Shown: positions 7,553-15,236 of the stretch, piece by piece
How positions within the stretch are numbered: position 1 is the stretch's first letter
Layout of the letters: the number at the start of each line of letters is the position of its first letter
Assembly (NCBI GenBank): GCA_023459495.1
Contig: JAEWTL010000121.1
Coordinates: 1-21,452, forward strand
Length of the DNA: 21,452 nt
Origin: Bacillota bacterium
Lineage (GTDB): Bacteria > Bacillota > Clostridia > Christensenellales > SZUA-584
Direction of reading: 5' to 3'
Notes under the pieces: model-generated
Told to the model about the DNA's origin: nothing
The model's input: only the letters and a program-made list of their open reading frames with translations
Databases searched by the model: none
Program-made: the position numbers and the translations under genes

Positions 7553-7854
7553 CTTTGATAGGATTAGTACGTGAATTGGACAATGACAAAAATCTTCCTT
7601 CTTTATTGGATTTGATCAATAGGCCAATTGAGGAAAAATCAAAAATTGTAGATTATATGAAAAAGGGAAATATTGTAGCGGTAGCACCTGCAATCGTTCG
7701 GGATGTTATTAATCCTGAAATCAGACTTCCCGAACTCTTTTTGATGTCAGATGGCAAATACGAGTGGCGTTCTGACATAATTTACTATGTCGAAAAATAT
7801 GATATGGCATTACCAGATGAGTTTATACAGCATGTGCTAAGCCAAGTAAAGTAA
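7549..7854 (+). CDS. Predicted immunity protein of cassette 4
   Basis: A 101-residue soluble protein overlaps the toxin stop by four bases and has AGGAGG seven bases or so upstream of its ATG. It is a homologue of the cassette 2 immunity protein (59 of 101 identical), and the identical residues cluster in the C-terminal third, while the N-terminal two thirds differ strongly. As the toxin tips differ mainly in their last 30 residues, the variable immunity half may be the part that reads that tail. No named family is known to me. Confidence 0.72.
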   Translation: MTLIGLVRELDNDKNLPSLLDLINRPIEEKSKIVDYMKKGNIVAVAPAIVRDVINPEIRLPELFLMSDGKYEWRSDIIYYVEKYDMALPDEFIQHVLSQVK

Positions 7855-7889
7855 ATATCTAAAGTCTTATTGCCGGGTCTTATCCCGGC
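7783..7889 (+). repeat. 3' flank repeat of cassette 4
   Basis: The repeat is nearly identical to 5266-5374; it covers the immunity C-terminus, spacer and terminator stem, and differs in the hairpin loop. Confidence 0.8.
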
Positions 7890-7899
7890 TTTTTCTTTT
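7872..7899 (+). terminator. Intrinsic terminator closing the cassette array
   Basis: The stem GCCGGG / CCCGGC has a six-base loop, followed by TTTTTCTTTT. No further cassette follows. Confidence 0.9.
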
Positions 7900-7942
7900 C
7901 CCCACCAACACACCGCCCTGCCACCATTCAACCTTCCCGCAC

Positions 7943-7968
7943 AAAAAAGGCGCCCGCACGGACGCCTT
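7943..7968 (-). terminator. Terminator of the minus-strand SH3b/C39-like gene
   Basis: On the minus strand a nine-pair stem (AAGGCGTCC / GGGCGCCTT, one T-G pair) with loop GTGC is followed by six T. It starts 17 bases after the stop codon. With the preceding plus-strand terminator it insulates two convergent units. Confidence 0.88.
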
Positions 7969-7984
7969 GCTTTCAGACATGCGT

Positions 7985-8977
7985 TTATTCGGAAGCGCTC
8001 TCGACGGGTGTTTCCACCGGCATGGCCGCAGCCGCCACTTCCTCCAGCGTATCCAGCGCGATGATCTCCACGAGGTTGGAGTAGCCCATATGGTGTCCGT
8101 AAGCTACCCATGTTTCGCCAAAGGTCAGCAGCGTACTGCGCTTGCGTCCCGGATCGCTGTAATAGATCGTATCGCCTTCGTATTTGCACGCGACGATGGC
8201 GTGGGCCTCATTGCCCCGCTTGAAGTAGCAGATCACGCCTTCGGGGTTCCGGTCGATGGCCTCCTTGATGGCGGCCACGCCATTGCTGCCGGGGCACGAA
8301 ACGTACGTGCTGCGTCCGTTGAAGCTGGAGAGGTATTGCGAGTCCTCGCTGAGCGCGCACACCGGCACCACGCCAAAGTTGGCTGTGATGTTGTCGATGT
8401 TGATGGTCGTACGGCGTTTGTTGGATTCATAGATGAAGCGCGGGTTCGCGGGGATGCCCATGTTATTGATGGTGATGGCATATGAGGTCATCAGGCAGGC
8501 CACCTTGCGTACCGAGGTGGCAAATTTCCATTTGGAGTCGCCCTGATAGTAGATGGTATACGTTCGTTCGGGCTCGGCAGAGAGCGCCATTTCAGTCATG
8601 GCAGTATCAGCAGTCTCTGCAGTCTCTGCAATCTCAGCAGTCTCGGCCGGCATGATCGGCATGGCCGCGAAGGAGAGGTAGGATGCGCTGCCCCACAATA
8701 GGGCGCCGTTGTACTCAATCTGATACCATTTGCCCGACTGTGCGTACACGTTCACAAAGGTTCCGGCGGGCAGTCTGCCGATGGATTTATACTTGGTGGA
8801 AGGGCCGGTGCGAAGCGTCAAATACGAACGCGCCGTGCACACTGCAACGCCGGTTGGCGCTGCCTCCTCCTCCGCCCGGGCTGTGGTCAGCGGCGCAAAG
8901 CACAGAGCGATTGCGGCAATGACCAATAGCATACCGGTTATGCGGCTGAACCGCTTTTTAAGCGTCGTCAATATCAC
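7985..8977 (-). CDS. Secreted SH3b-domain protein with C39/papain-like cysteine peptidase domain
   Basis: A 330-residue protein starting at GTG (8975-8977) with AAAGGCAGG seven bases upstream. Residues 1-36 form a signal peptide (KKRFSR, a hydrophobic core, then ARAEE). Residues about 45-103 are a bacterial SH3 domain (NVYAQSGKWYQIEYNG-type), which usually binds cell-wall peptidoglycan. An Ala/Glu/Thr repeat linker follows. Residues about 137-315 look like a peptidase C39_2/papain-like fold: YYQGDSKWKF, then KVACLMTSYA with the candidate catalytic Cys, NEAHAIV with the candidate His, and YYSDPG with the Asp. The usual Gly-Cys-Gly context is altered to A-C-L, so activity is uncertain. It probably acts outside the cell on wall or peptide substrates. 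Confidence 0.82.
   Translation of the reverse strand: MILTTLKKRFSRITGMLLVIAAIALCFAPLTTARAEEEAAPTGVAVCTARSYLTLRTGPSTKYKSIGRLPAGTFVNVYAQSGKWYQIEYNGALLWGSASYLSFAAMPIMPAETAEIAETAETADTAMTEMALSAEPERTYTIYYQGDSKWKFATSVRKVACLMTSYAITINNMGIPANPRFIYESNKRRTTINIDNITANFGVVPVCALSEDSQYLSSFNGRSTYVSCPGSNGVAAIKEAIDRNPEGVICYFKRGNEAHAIVACKYEGDTIYYSDPGRKRSTLLTFGETWVAYGHHMGYSNLVEIIALDTLEEVAAAAMPVETPVESASE
8601..8645 (-). repeat. Five in-frame 9-base tandem repeats in the linker
   Basis: Five units of the form gcagtctct (with one or two changes each) encode an AET/AEI/ADT-rich linker between the SH3b and peptidase domains. Unit length is a multiple of three, so copy-number change would alter linker length but keep the frame. 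Confidence 0.8.
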
Positions 8978-9073
8978 TATCCTGCCTTTCGTGTGAAGTT
9001 GCTGGCATGCGGAATCCTGTTATAGCATATGAGTGTAGTGTGTATATGGTGTATATATGCTTTTATCTCAATG

Positions 9074-9102
9074 AGTATAGCGCATCCGCAATACTTTTTC
9101 AA
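9074..9102 (-). promoter_or_regulatory. Sigma-A-type promoter of the SH3b/C39-like gene
   Basis: On the minus strand TTGAAA (9102-9097) and TATACT (9079-9074) are 17 bases apart, about 100 bases upstream of the start codon. The rest of the 8978-9295 gap holds no gene that I can support. Confidence 0.75.
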
Positions 9103-9242
9103 CCATTATGTAACACAATCTAAATAATTATGGGATAACCGGAGAAGCATGGGGATATATTCCGGCATCATCCATTGGTCCGCGCCGACAGCAGCCCCGG
9201 CATGCCGCCGCTTTTTAAGGCCGGAGCAGGGGGGGACGGGCC

Positions 9243-9271
9243 TTGCATGCGTTCCCTGCGTGCGGTATATT
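9243..9271 (+). promoter_or_regulatory. Promoter of the lipid kinase gene
   Basis: TTGCAT and TATATT are 17 bases apart, and the -10 ends 24 bases before the start codon of the next gene. Confidence 0.6.
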
Positions 9272-9295
9272 GAACAGGGAGCGGAAAGGAGAGCC

Positions 9296-9652
9296 ATGTT
9301 TTTCCGAAAGTTCGCATACGCCCTGTTGGGTATCGGCAAAGCAATCCGTGCGGAAAAAACCCTGCGCTTTATGCTGGTGTGTCTGGCGCTGGTGATTGCG
9401 GCAGGCTTTCTGCTGCGCGTGACGCTGCTCGAATGGGCCGTGCTGATGCTGTGCTGCGGCGCGGTGCTGTCCGCCGAGTTCTTCAATACCGCCATCGAGC
9501 GCGCGGTGGACTTAGCTTCGCCGGGGCAAAGCCCGCTGGCCGGGGCCGCCAAGGACATCGCGGCAGGCGCGGTGCTGGTGATCTCCGCCTTTGCCGCCCT
9601 CGTTGCGCTCATCATCTTCCTTCCGCACATCATTGTGCTGCTGTCGCGCTGA
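9296..9652 (+). CDS. dgkA: Undecaprenol/diacylglycerol kinase, small membrane enzyme (DgkA family)
   Basis: A 118-residue membrane protein. The ATG at 9296 is preceded by GGAAAGGAGA, and the protein from there has the normal family length; longer upstream frames would add a Cys/Pro-rich tail that does not fit. It has the family layout: a short amphipathic N-terminus (FRKFAYALLGIGKAIRAEKTLRF), then three membrane helices. The signature is seen as AEFFNTAIERAVDL (usual form E-NTAIE--VD) and AAKDIAAGAVL. In Gram-positive bacteria this family phosphorylates undecaprenol with ATP, recycling the lipid carrier for wall synthesis. The gene is followed 38 bases later by a lipoprotein gene with which it may be co-transcribed. 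Confidence 0.88.
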   Translation: MFFRKFAYALLGIGKAIRAEKTLRFMLVCLALVIAAGFLLRVTLLEWAVLMLCCGAVLSAEFFNTAIERAVDLASPGQSPLAGAAKDIAAGAVLVISAFAALVALIIFLPHIIVLLSR

Positions 9653-9690
9653 CCAATACCCCGTTTCTGCAGAGCGCAGGAGGAATTGAA

Positions 9691-10395
9691 ATGCGATATG
9701 CTTTAATTGTAATTGTGGCAGTGCTGCTCGTAATGTCCTTGACAGGCTGTTTTTTTACGATGGACTATCAAACCGAATATGCCCACCTTCCCAAATACAA
9801 ACTGAAGAATAGTCAGATTAAAATCGGCGATGATACGTATATCCTGAGCGATTGGAATTACCCCGGCCGCTATTGGCCAATGGATGATCCGGAGGCAGAA
9901 GCCATCGCCCGTGTGGATGATCGGGATTCGCAAATGCGATCCTTAGGCGTAATCTTTACGATTGGTCAGTATTCAGACCGTTCTTTCTTGTACTATGCGT
10001 ATGAGGTGGATGCATACAGCGGGTGGGGTGGATGCCTCATATTGCGCCGCAGTGATATCGAAATGCCGGAGTTAACATACGAAAACGTGGACTCCCTTGA
10101 ATCTGAACACTTTGGCAGCACAACTCGGGATGAGACGGTAATCTATGAGTTCTTCGCTGCCCTGAACGACGAAACAAGGATATTGGATGATCCTGATGTC
10201 TGGAAGGCGGATGAATACTACGACTCGATCATCTGCCGCAACGATGATTGGCCGGATTTTTGTTTCCGAATTACCGTAACATGCTACGAAGACCAATACT
10301 TTGCATTTAGCGATTATTTGGGAGAAGACGGCGCATGGATCACAATGCCTCAGGCCCTGATTGAGAAAATCGCCTTTGAGAACGAATCGGCATAG
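9691..10395 (+). CDS. Lipoprotein of unknown function
   Basis: A 234-residue protein with AGGAGG eight bases before the ATG. The first 20 residues are a lipoprotein signal, with hydrophobic core and lipobox LTGC, so the mature protein should be anchored by Cys to the outer membrane face. The mature part is acidic and rich in Tyr, Asp and Trp, with no family I recognise and no repeats. It contains three further Cys. A frame stays open upstream of this ATG across the kinase gene, but that part is antisense-like filler in the wrong frame. It could be transcribed with the lipid kinase; their functional link is unknown. Confidence 0.8.
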   Translation: MRYALIVIVAVLLVMSLTGCFFTMDYQTEYAHLPKYKLKNSQIKIGDDTYILSDWNYPGRYWPMDDPEAEAIARVDDRDSQMRSLGVIFTIGQYSDRSFLYYAYEVDAYSGWGGCLILRRSDIEMPELTYENVDSLESEHFGSTTRDETVIYEFFAALNDETRILDDPDVWKADEYYDSIICRNDDWPDFCFRITVTCYEDQYFAFSDYLGEDGAWITMPQALIEKIAFENESA

Positions 10396-10464
10396 CTGCC
10401 CGTTCATTCGCACATTTCGGCGCTGTCAACCAGCCGCCAAACAAAACACCAGTATGGAGGAACA

Positions 10465-11511
10465 ATGGATTTTACCATTCAAACGAAGCGGCTGAGGCTG
10501 CGGCCTTTTACGGTGGAGGACGCCCCGGCGCTGCACCGGATATCGAACGAGCCGTATGTGCTCAGGTGGATGCCGGACTGGGAAATGCCGGAGGAGCAGA
10601 TGCAAAGGCTGATCCGGTATTTTGTCTCGCAGCAGGAGAAGGCCTGTAAAACCGAGGCGCGTGTGATGTTTGCCGTTACCTTGGAGGGCCGTGTGATCGG
10701 CATGGCAGGCATCGGCAACAAGGAAGAGGTCGATAACGAGATCGAAACCGCCTATTTCATTTCCGGGGAATACGCAGGGCAGGGCTATATGTCCGAAGCC
10801 GTTGCGGCGGTGTCAGATTGGGCACTGCGCAACCTCGGGCTGGATTACCTGATCGCCATCGTCGAGACCGACAACCTTGCGTCCCAGCGCGTCGTGGAGA
10901 AATGCGGCTTCAGCAAAATCGACTGCCGTATGATCCTGAACTCCGGCGAGCAGGAGGAAAAGCCCTTCTATTATTACCGGCTGTATCCTTCCATAAGTAA
11001 AGAGCGGCAAATGGATTCAAAACAGATTCTAAGGAGTGTACTCGATTCAATTGAAGATGGTAATTGTGAAAAGACTCGCTTGCTATTAGAAACGAATTCC
11101 GAATTTCTTAATAGCCTGACGCCATTCGGGACATGGCTTCATGTATCGGCGTCACAAGGCAAGCTTGAAATAGTCAAATTACTATTAAATCTAGGGATAG
11201 ATATAAATAAACATGCCGGGGTTTACGATGGCGGGGCGATAAACGAGGCAGCTACAGAAGGTCATTTCGATGTCGTCAAATACTTAATATCTTGTAATGC
11301 CGAACTTGATATTAGTGAGCCTACGGGAAATCCGTTGTTTGGTGCAATTCTGAGCGGTAGTAAAGATATCGTAAAACTTCTATTGGGCAGTGGAATCGAT
11401 GCTTCCGTCAGATACACGGGTAAATACATGAAAAATATGGACGCTTACGATTTTGCCATAGAGCGCGGACAGAAGGAAATCGCGGAGATACTAAAGCCGT
11501 ACAGAAAGTAA
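10465..11511 (+). CDS. GNAT N-acetyltransferase fused to an ankyrin-repeat domain
   Basis: A 348-residue protein with GGAGG before the ATG. Residues 1-175 are a RimJ/RimL-type acetyltransferase: TKRLRLRPFTVEDAPAL at the start, acetyl-CoA-binding segment around YAGQGYMSEAV, and ETDNLASQRVVEKCGF, the usual C-terminal motif. Residues 183-348 are ankyrin repeats (TWLHVSASQGKLEIVKLLLN; INEAATEGHFDVVKYLIS; AILSGSKDIVKLLLGSGID; DAYDFAIERGQKEIAEILK). The second half is visibly richer in A/T and starts at an in-frame Met (ATG 11011) with a purine-rich AAAGAGCGG upstream, as if a separate gene had been fused. A standalone start at 11011 is also possible. Targets are unknown. Confidence 0.85.
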   Translation: MDFTIQTKRLRLRPFTVEDAPALHRISNEPYVLRWMPDWEMPEEQMQRLIRYFVSQQEKACKTEARVMFAVTLEGRVIGMAGIGNKEEVDNEIETAYFISGEYAGQGYMSEAVAAVSDWALRNLGLDYLIAIVETDNLASQRVVEKCGFSKIDCRMILNSGEQEEKPFYYYRLYPSISKERQMDSKQILRSVLDSIEDGNCEKTRLLLETNSEFLNSLTPFGTWLHVSASQGKLEIVKLLLNLGIDINKHAGVYDGGAINEAATEGHFDVVKYLISCNAELDISEPTGNPLFGAILSGSKDIVKLLLGSGIDASVRYTGKYMKNMDAYDFAIERGQKEIAEILKPYRK

Positions 11512-11536
11512 GAGGCGCGGTGACTCAATTAAGTTG

Positions 11537-11570
11537 GGGTAGGTTATGAAACCATCCCGGCTTTTTTCTT
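11537..11570 (+). terminator. Terminator after the GNAT-ankyrin gene
   Basis: The stem GGGTAGGTT / AACCATCCC (two central mismatches) has loop ATGA and is followed by GG, C and six T. The 3' part (ATCCCGGCTTTTTTCTTTTCC) resembles the terminator tail after cassette 4. Confidence 0.6.
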
Positions 11571-11614
11571 TTCCTCGCCAACGGCTACGCACTGACGGTA
11601 TAAGCGCCTACGCT

Positions 11615-12604
11615 TTACCCCTGAATCTCCAGCCACCCCAGCCGATTCAGCTCCTCTGGTGCCAGCGCAATGTCCGGATTGTCGAGCGAATCCTGCGCCT
11701 GCGAAAGCTTGGAGAACCCCGCCAGCGCAACGGACGGAACGTCGTGCGAGTTGATGTACGCCAGCAGCACGGCGGAAACCGTGGTGCGGTATTTCTCTGC
11801 CAGCTCCTGCGCAACCGCAATCTGGCCTTCGATGATGGCGTTGCTGAAGTAGCGCCGATACTCCTCATTAAGATTCGCCAGCCCTCCGGCGGCGGGCGCT
11901 TTCACAAATACGCCGCGCGCCTGCGAAGAAAACGCGAATACCGCGAGGCCGTTAGCGCGGCACCATGCGTAGTCGGCGGGGGTCATCATCACCAGCGTAT
12001 CGTCAAAATAGACCGGCTCCTCAAACTTCGCGGCGCTCCACATCACCTGCGTGCCCGCAAACCCCGCAAGGCCGTGCGCCGCGGCATAGGCGTTGGCCTC
12101 GCCGATGCGCGCCGTGGTCCAGTTGGACGCCCCGATGGCGCGGATCTTGCCTGCCCGAATCGCGTCGTTCAGCGCCTCCATGATGGGGCCGACGGGTTGC
12201 GTCACGTCGTCGCGGTGGAGCCAATAAATGTCGATATAGTCCGTGCCGAGCGCGAACAGGCTGTCCTCGATATCGCCCGCAATGGCCTGCGGCGTCACGC
12301 GCGGAGTTCTTTCGGCATTGGAGGCGAGCGGATGCGCGCCCTTGGTGGAGATCGTGAGCTTGTGCCGGTTGCCGCGAAGCTGCATCCACTGGCCAATCAT
12401 CTCTTCGCTGAGCGGACGGTCAGCGACGTGCCACGAGCCGTACACCTTGGCAGTGTCGATCAGTGTGCCGCCCCGCTCCGTGTAATAGTCGAGAATGGCA
12501 AAGCTGTCCCGCTTGCCGATCAGGCCGCCGATCTCTCCCGTGCCGCACCCGATGGCTGAAATCTCGATGGGGCCGCCCGCCGCGCCAAACTGTAAACTTT
12601 TCAT
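11615..12604 (-). CDS. Aldo/keto reductase
   Basis: A 329-residue cytosolic NAD(P)H-dependent oxidoreductase with GGAGGA before the ATG. The catalytic tetrad is visible: Asp and Tyr in DTAKVYG, Lys in ISTKGAH and His in WLHRDD. GASNWTTARI, NGLAVFAFSSQARG and SVALAGFSKLSQAQDSL fit the (beta/alpha)8 barrel and the cofactor-binding C-terminal half. Length fits the family. It lies 69 bases behind the DUF421 gene on the same strand and may be co-transcribed with it. Substrate cannot be predicted; it belongs with the broad general-stress-type group. Confidence 0.9.
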   Translation of the reverse strand: MKSLQFGAAGGPIEISAIGCGTGEIGGLIGKRDSFAILDYYTERGGTLIDTAKVYGSWHVADRPLSEEMIGQWMQLRGNRHKLTISTKGAHPLASNAERTPRVTPQAIAGDIEDSLFALGTDYIDIYWLHRDDVTQPVGPIMEALNDAIRAGKIRAIGASNWTTARIGEANAYAAAHGLAGFAGTQVMWSAAKFEEPVYFDDTLVMMTPADYAWCRANGLAVFAFSSQARGVFVKAPAAGGLANLNEEYRRYFSNAIIEGQIAVAQELAEKYRTTVSAVLLAYINSHDVPSVALAGFSKLSQAQDSLDNPDIALAPEELNRLGWLEIQG

Positions 12605-12673
12605 ATCGTCCTCCGCCCGCTTTTGATACGGAATAGTTCTGCATGGATACGGAAATCTCCTGCGCCGGGCCGG

Positions 12674-13384
12674 TCAGATCAGCGGATTCTTGGGGCGGCT
12701 GCCGTTTCGCTTTTGCACCACCAGCCTGCCGCCTGCATCGACATAGGCCAGCAGCACGTCCCGGTGGTCGGCTGCGCCCTGACTGGCCAGCGCTTCCAAT
12801 AGCTGCGCTTTGTTCATACCCGCCATGGACAGGTGATCGTCCAGTATCTCGCCGTCCACCACCACGTTGATACACAGCCCCTGCGCCATGGGAGGTACGT
12901 TCATATCCCGTACGGTGGCCGGCTGCTTTTCGGCCTTGAGCTGCACGCTCACTTTCCCGCTCGTTTCCAGCACGGCAGACTGCACGTCCGCCACGTCATA
13001 CGCGCCCTGCAAGCGGCATTCCTCCAGCACGTCGTTCACAGTCAGCTTGGCCGTCTTCAGGTTGGCGTCCATGAGCTGCCCGTTCCAGATGAGTATCGTG
13101 GGCTTGCCGTCCAGCAGCTTGCGCGCCTTGTAGCTTTTCAGCGCGATGACGGACAGCACGATGGGAAACAGCGCGTACACCACCAGCGCCGTGATGCCTT
13201 TGGTATAGTCAACGGACGGGTCCACCGCCAACGCCGCCGCGATGGAGCCGATGGACATTCCCGCGACGTAATCGAAGAACGTCAGCTGGGACAGCTGCTT
13301 TTTGCCCATAAACCGCGTCAGCACAAACAGGGCGGTGACGGATATCAGCGATTTGGCGATGGTCTCAAGAATTGCGTTGAACAT
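12674..13384 (-). CDS. DUF421 (YetF-like) membrane protein
   Basis: A 236-residue protein. Three N-terminal membrane helices (residues about 5-25, 35-55 and 62-82) contain the family hallmark TRFMGKKQLSQLTFFDYVAG and MSIGSIAAALAVD. The soluble part has RKLLDGKPTILIWNGQLMDA, then the typical LEECRLQGAYDVADVQSAVLE and a C-terminal extension. Function of the family is poorly known; related Bacillus proteins are germination or envelope-linked. The ATG is preceded by a GGGGG stretch. It is the first gene of a likely two-gene unit with the aldo/keto reductase. Confidence 0.9.
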   Translation of the reverse strand: MFNAILETIAKSLISVTALFVLTRFMGKKQLSQLTFFDYVAGMSIGSIAAALAVDPSVDYTKGITALVVYALFPIVLSVIALKSYKARKLLDGKPTILIWNGQLMDANLKTAKLTVNDVLEECRLQGAYDVADVQSAVLETSGKVSVQLKAEKQPATVRDMNVPPMAQGLCINVVVDGEILDDHLSMAGMNKAQLLEALASQGAADHRDVLLAYVDAGGRLVVQKRNGSRPKNPLI

Positions 13385-13478
13385 GGTGTACCCCCGCCAT
13401 TAGTTTTTATAATTGCGCGAATCTTATCCCGCGCATCTGTTAAGCATCCTTGAGGTTCTTTTTTTTCCCTGCTCCCTG

Positions 13479-13487
13479 TGTTATACT
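13479..13487 (+). promoter_or_regulatory. Extended -10 promoter element of the racemase gene
   Basis: TGTTATACT matches the TGnTATAAT extended -10 and lies about 45 bases before the start codon. No good -35 is seen (a T-run lies at that distance), which is usual for extended -10 promoters. Confidence 0.45.
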
Positions 13488-13534
13488 AGTCCGCAATAAA
13501 AGCAGTCGGATGAGTGCACACGGGGGAGTTCATG

Positions 13535-14815
13535 ATGGAGAAGATGCCGCTGGCATACGGCGACACACATATTGATATGGCCTTTGACGGCGCGCAGTCG
13601 GTGCGCGTGCTGCAGGGCAAGGGCCTGCCGTCCGTTGCGGACGAAACGCAGGCGTTTCTGGAGGCCGTCGGACCCGGCGCTGTTGCGTCGCCGCCGCTGG
13701 GCGAGCTCATCTCCCCGGACGACAAGGTCACCATCGTCATCAGCGACATCACGCGCTTCTGGATGCGGCAGGACCGGGTGTGCGCGCAGCTCATCCCGTA
13801 TCTGCACGATACGCTGGGCGTGGACTACGAAAACATCGCCATCCTCATCGCGCTGGGCACGCACCGGCCCCAGACGGAGGCCGAGCTGCGCAAACTTGTG
13901 ACGGACGAGGTATATGAGCGAGTGCGCGTGGTCAATCACGACTGCATGGCAGAGGACCTCGTATACCTTGGCACGACGTCGCGGGGTACGGAGGTTTTCA
14001 TCAATCCGCTGGCGGTGGGGCGCAAGCTGATCGTGATCAGCGGCACCATTCACCACCTGATGGCGGGCTATGGCGGCGGACGCAAGAGCATCGTGCCCGG
14101 CATCAGCGGCAAAACCACCATCAACCAGAACCACATCCATTCGCTCGCGCCCGATGAGGCGCGCTCTAATCCGCTCATCGGCATGGGCAAGCTGAAGGAT
14201 AACCCGGTAGGCGAGGACATGAACGAGGCGGCGGCCTTGGCTGCGCCCGCCTTTGGCATCAACGTGCTCATGGATACGCAGACGGGCAACAGCCGACTGG
14301 TCTGCGGCGAGTTCTTTGCCGCGTGGGAGCAGAGCTGTCGCGAGGCGCAGCAGATGATGGGCATCCCCATCGAATACAAAGCGGATATCGTGGTGGTCAG
14401 CTGCGGCGGCTACCCCAAGGACATCAACCTGTATCAGGGTGTCAAGTCGCTCATCAATGCGGCGGAGGCCGTAAAGGACGGCGGACAGATCATCTTCCTC
14501 GCCGAGTGCCGCGAGGGCGGGGGCGCGCCGGACTACTTCGACTGGATCAAACCGCTGCGGGCGGGTACGCTCGACGCCGATTTGCGGGCAGCGTTCACCA
14601 TCGCGGGCTACATCTTCTATGCCTCCTGCGAGGTCATGGTCAAGGCCCGCGTGCTGATGCTGACGCAGATTCCCGAAGCGACGCTGCACGGCATGGGCGC
14701 GCGCGTATTCTCAGACATGAACACCCTGCTTGCGGAAGTGGACTTTTCCGGCAAGGACGTATACGTGATGCCCTACGGCGGCTACACCGTGCCGTATATC
14801 GAAAAGGCGGAATGA
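13535..14815 (+). CDS. larA: LarA-family nickel-dependent racemase/epimerase (DUF2088)
   Basis: A 426-residue protein. GGGGGAG at 13522-13528 is six bases before ATG 13535; ATG 13532 is possible too. Family motifs are clear: an N-terminal YGDTHIDM, IALGTHRPQTEAEL, VNHDCMAEDLVYLG, the active-site block GTIHHLMAGYGGGRKSIVPG, and TTINQNHIHSL. The Lys of GGRK is where LarA carries the nickel-pincer nucleotide, and the nearby His residues bind nickel or act as acid/base. The family inverts 2-hydroxyacids such as lactate or malate; the true substrate cannot be told. The cofactor genes larB, larC and larE are not in the window, so they must be elsewhere for activity. It appears monocistronic. Confidence 0.85.
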   Translation: MEKMPLAYGDTHIDMAFDGAQSVRVLQGKGLPSVADETQAFLEAVGPGAVASPPLGELISPDDKVTIVISDITRFWMRQDRVCAQLIPYLHDTLGVDYENIAILIALGTHRPQTEAELRKLVTDEVYERVRVVNHDCMAEDLVYLGTTSRGTEVFINPLAVGRKLIVISGTIHHLMAGYGGGRKSIVPGISGKTTINQNHIHSLAPDEARSNPLIGMGKLKDNPVGEDMNEAAALAAPAFGINVLMDTQTGNSRLVCGEFFAAWEQSCREAQQMMGIPIEYKADIVVVSCGGYPKDINLYQGVKSLINAAEAVKDGGQIIFLAECREGGGAPDYFDWIKPLRAGTLDADLRAAFTIAGYIFYASCEVMVKARVLMLTQIPEATLHGMGARVFSDMNTLLAEVDFSGKDVYVMPYGGYTVPYIEKAE

Positions 14816-14852
14816 AGCAAAAACAAAATCTTATATTCGCGCATACAATAAC

Positions 14853-14881
14853 TTGACAAATGCGGATTACCGTGTTATCTT
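14853..14881 (+). promoter_or_regulatory. Promoter of the tryptophan-importer operon
   Basis: A perfect TTGACA and TATCTT 17 bases apart, just upstream of the T-box leader. Confidence 0.82.
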
Positions 14882-14887
14882 TTGAAA

Positions 14888-15182
14888 CAAATAAACCGTC
14901 GATGCAGAGATCAAACCGCAAGCGCACTCAGAGAGAGCCGGGATTGCTGGAAACCGGCAGAAAGCGGAGCGGCAAATGGACTGCGGAGGGCGCGGAGAAC
15001 GGAGCGTAAGCTCTCAGTATACGCGACGCAACCCCGGCGTTACAGGGCAGGGAGCGTGTTGGCGCTCTGAAGAGGTGGGCATTTTAGAACCCGGAGGCGG
15101 GGGATGAAGTGTCAAACAAGGTGGCACCGCAGACAAAGTCTGTCCTTGCATACGCTTAGCGTAGCAGAGGAGAGGCTTTTTT
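14888..15182 (+). ncRNA. T-box riboswitch, tryptophan-specific (UGG specifier)
   Basis: The leader has the Stem I parts in order: base stem GCAG (14904-14907) with CTGC (14981-14984), a specifier internal loop, upper stem CCGC (14916-14919) with GCGG (14969-14972), and the AGAGAG apical bulge region near 14930-14937. The 3' loop strand reads CAAATGGA, placing TGG at 14977-14979 as the specifier, read by tRNA-Trp. The T-box AAGGTGGCACCGC lies at 15118-15130, with TGGC at 15122-15125; its C pairs with the G discriminator of tRNA-Trp. A hairpin then T6 (15177-15182) forms the terminator. Uncharged tRNA-Trp should stop termination and switch on the importer when tryptophan is scarce. Confidence 0.93.
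15145..15182 (+). terminator. Regulated terminator of the T-box leader
   Basis: GCATACGC pairs with GCGTAGC (one bulge) and the helix can extend with CCTT to GAGG; AGGC and six T follow. It lies just behind the T-box antiterminator sequence. Confidence 0.8.
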
Positions 15183-15236
15183 GATTTCGGCAGCCATATG
15201 GCGGCCAGTAAAACAAAGAAAGGTGAGAAGAGAAAG

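Noticed and set aside
9149..9295. Upstream extension of the lipid kinase frame
   Set aside because: It would add 49 Cys/Pro/Arg-rich residues not seen in the family; ATG 9296 has a good binding site and the promoter lies inside the extension.
9379..9690. Upstream extension of the lipoprotein frame
   Set aside because: It overlaps the kinase gene in another frame; the lipoprotein signal begins at the ATG at 9691 with AGGAGG.
11546..12559. Long plus-strand open frame of 337 codons
   Set aside because: It is antisense to the aldo/keto reductase, which has a full catalytic tetrad. The frame is Arg/His/Ala-rich low-complexity translation typical of the opposite strand of GC-rich genes.
13481..14689. 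Long minus-strand open frame of 402 codons
   Set aside because: It lies opposite the LarA-family gene, has His/Arg/Val-rich composition and no family likeness or binding site.
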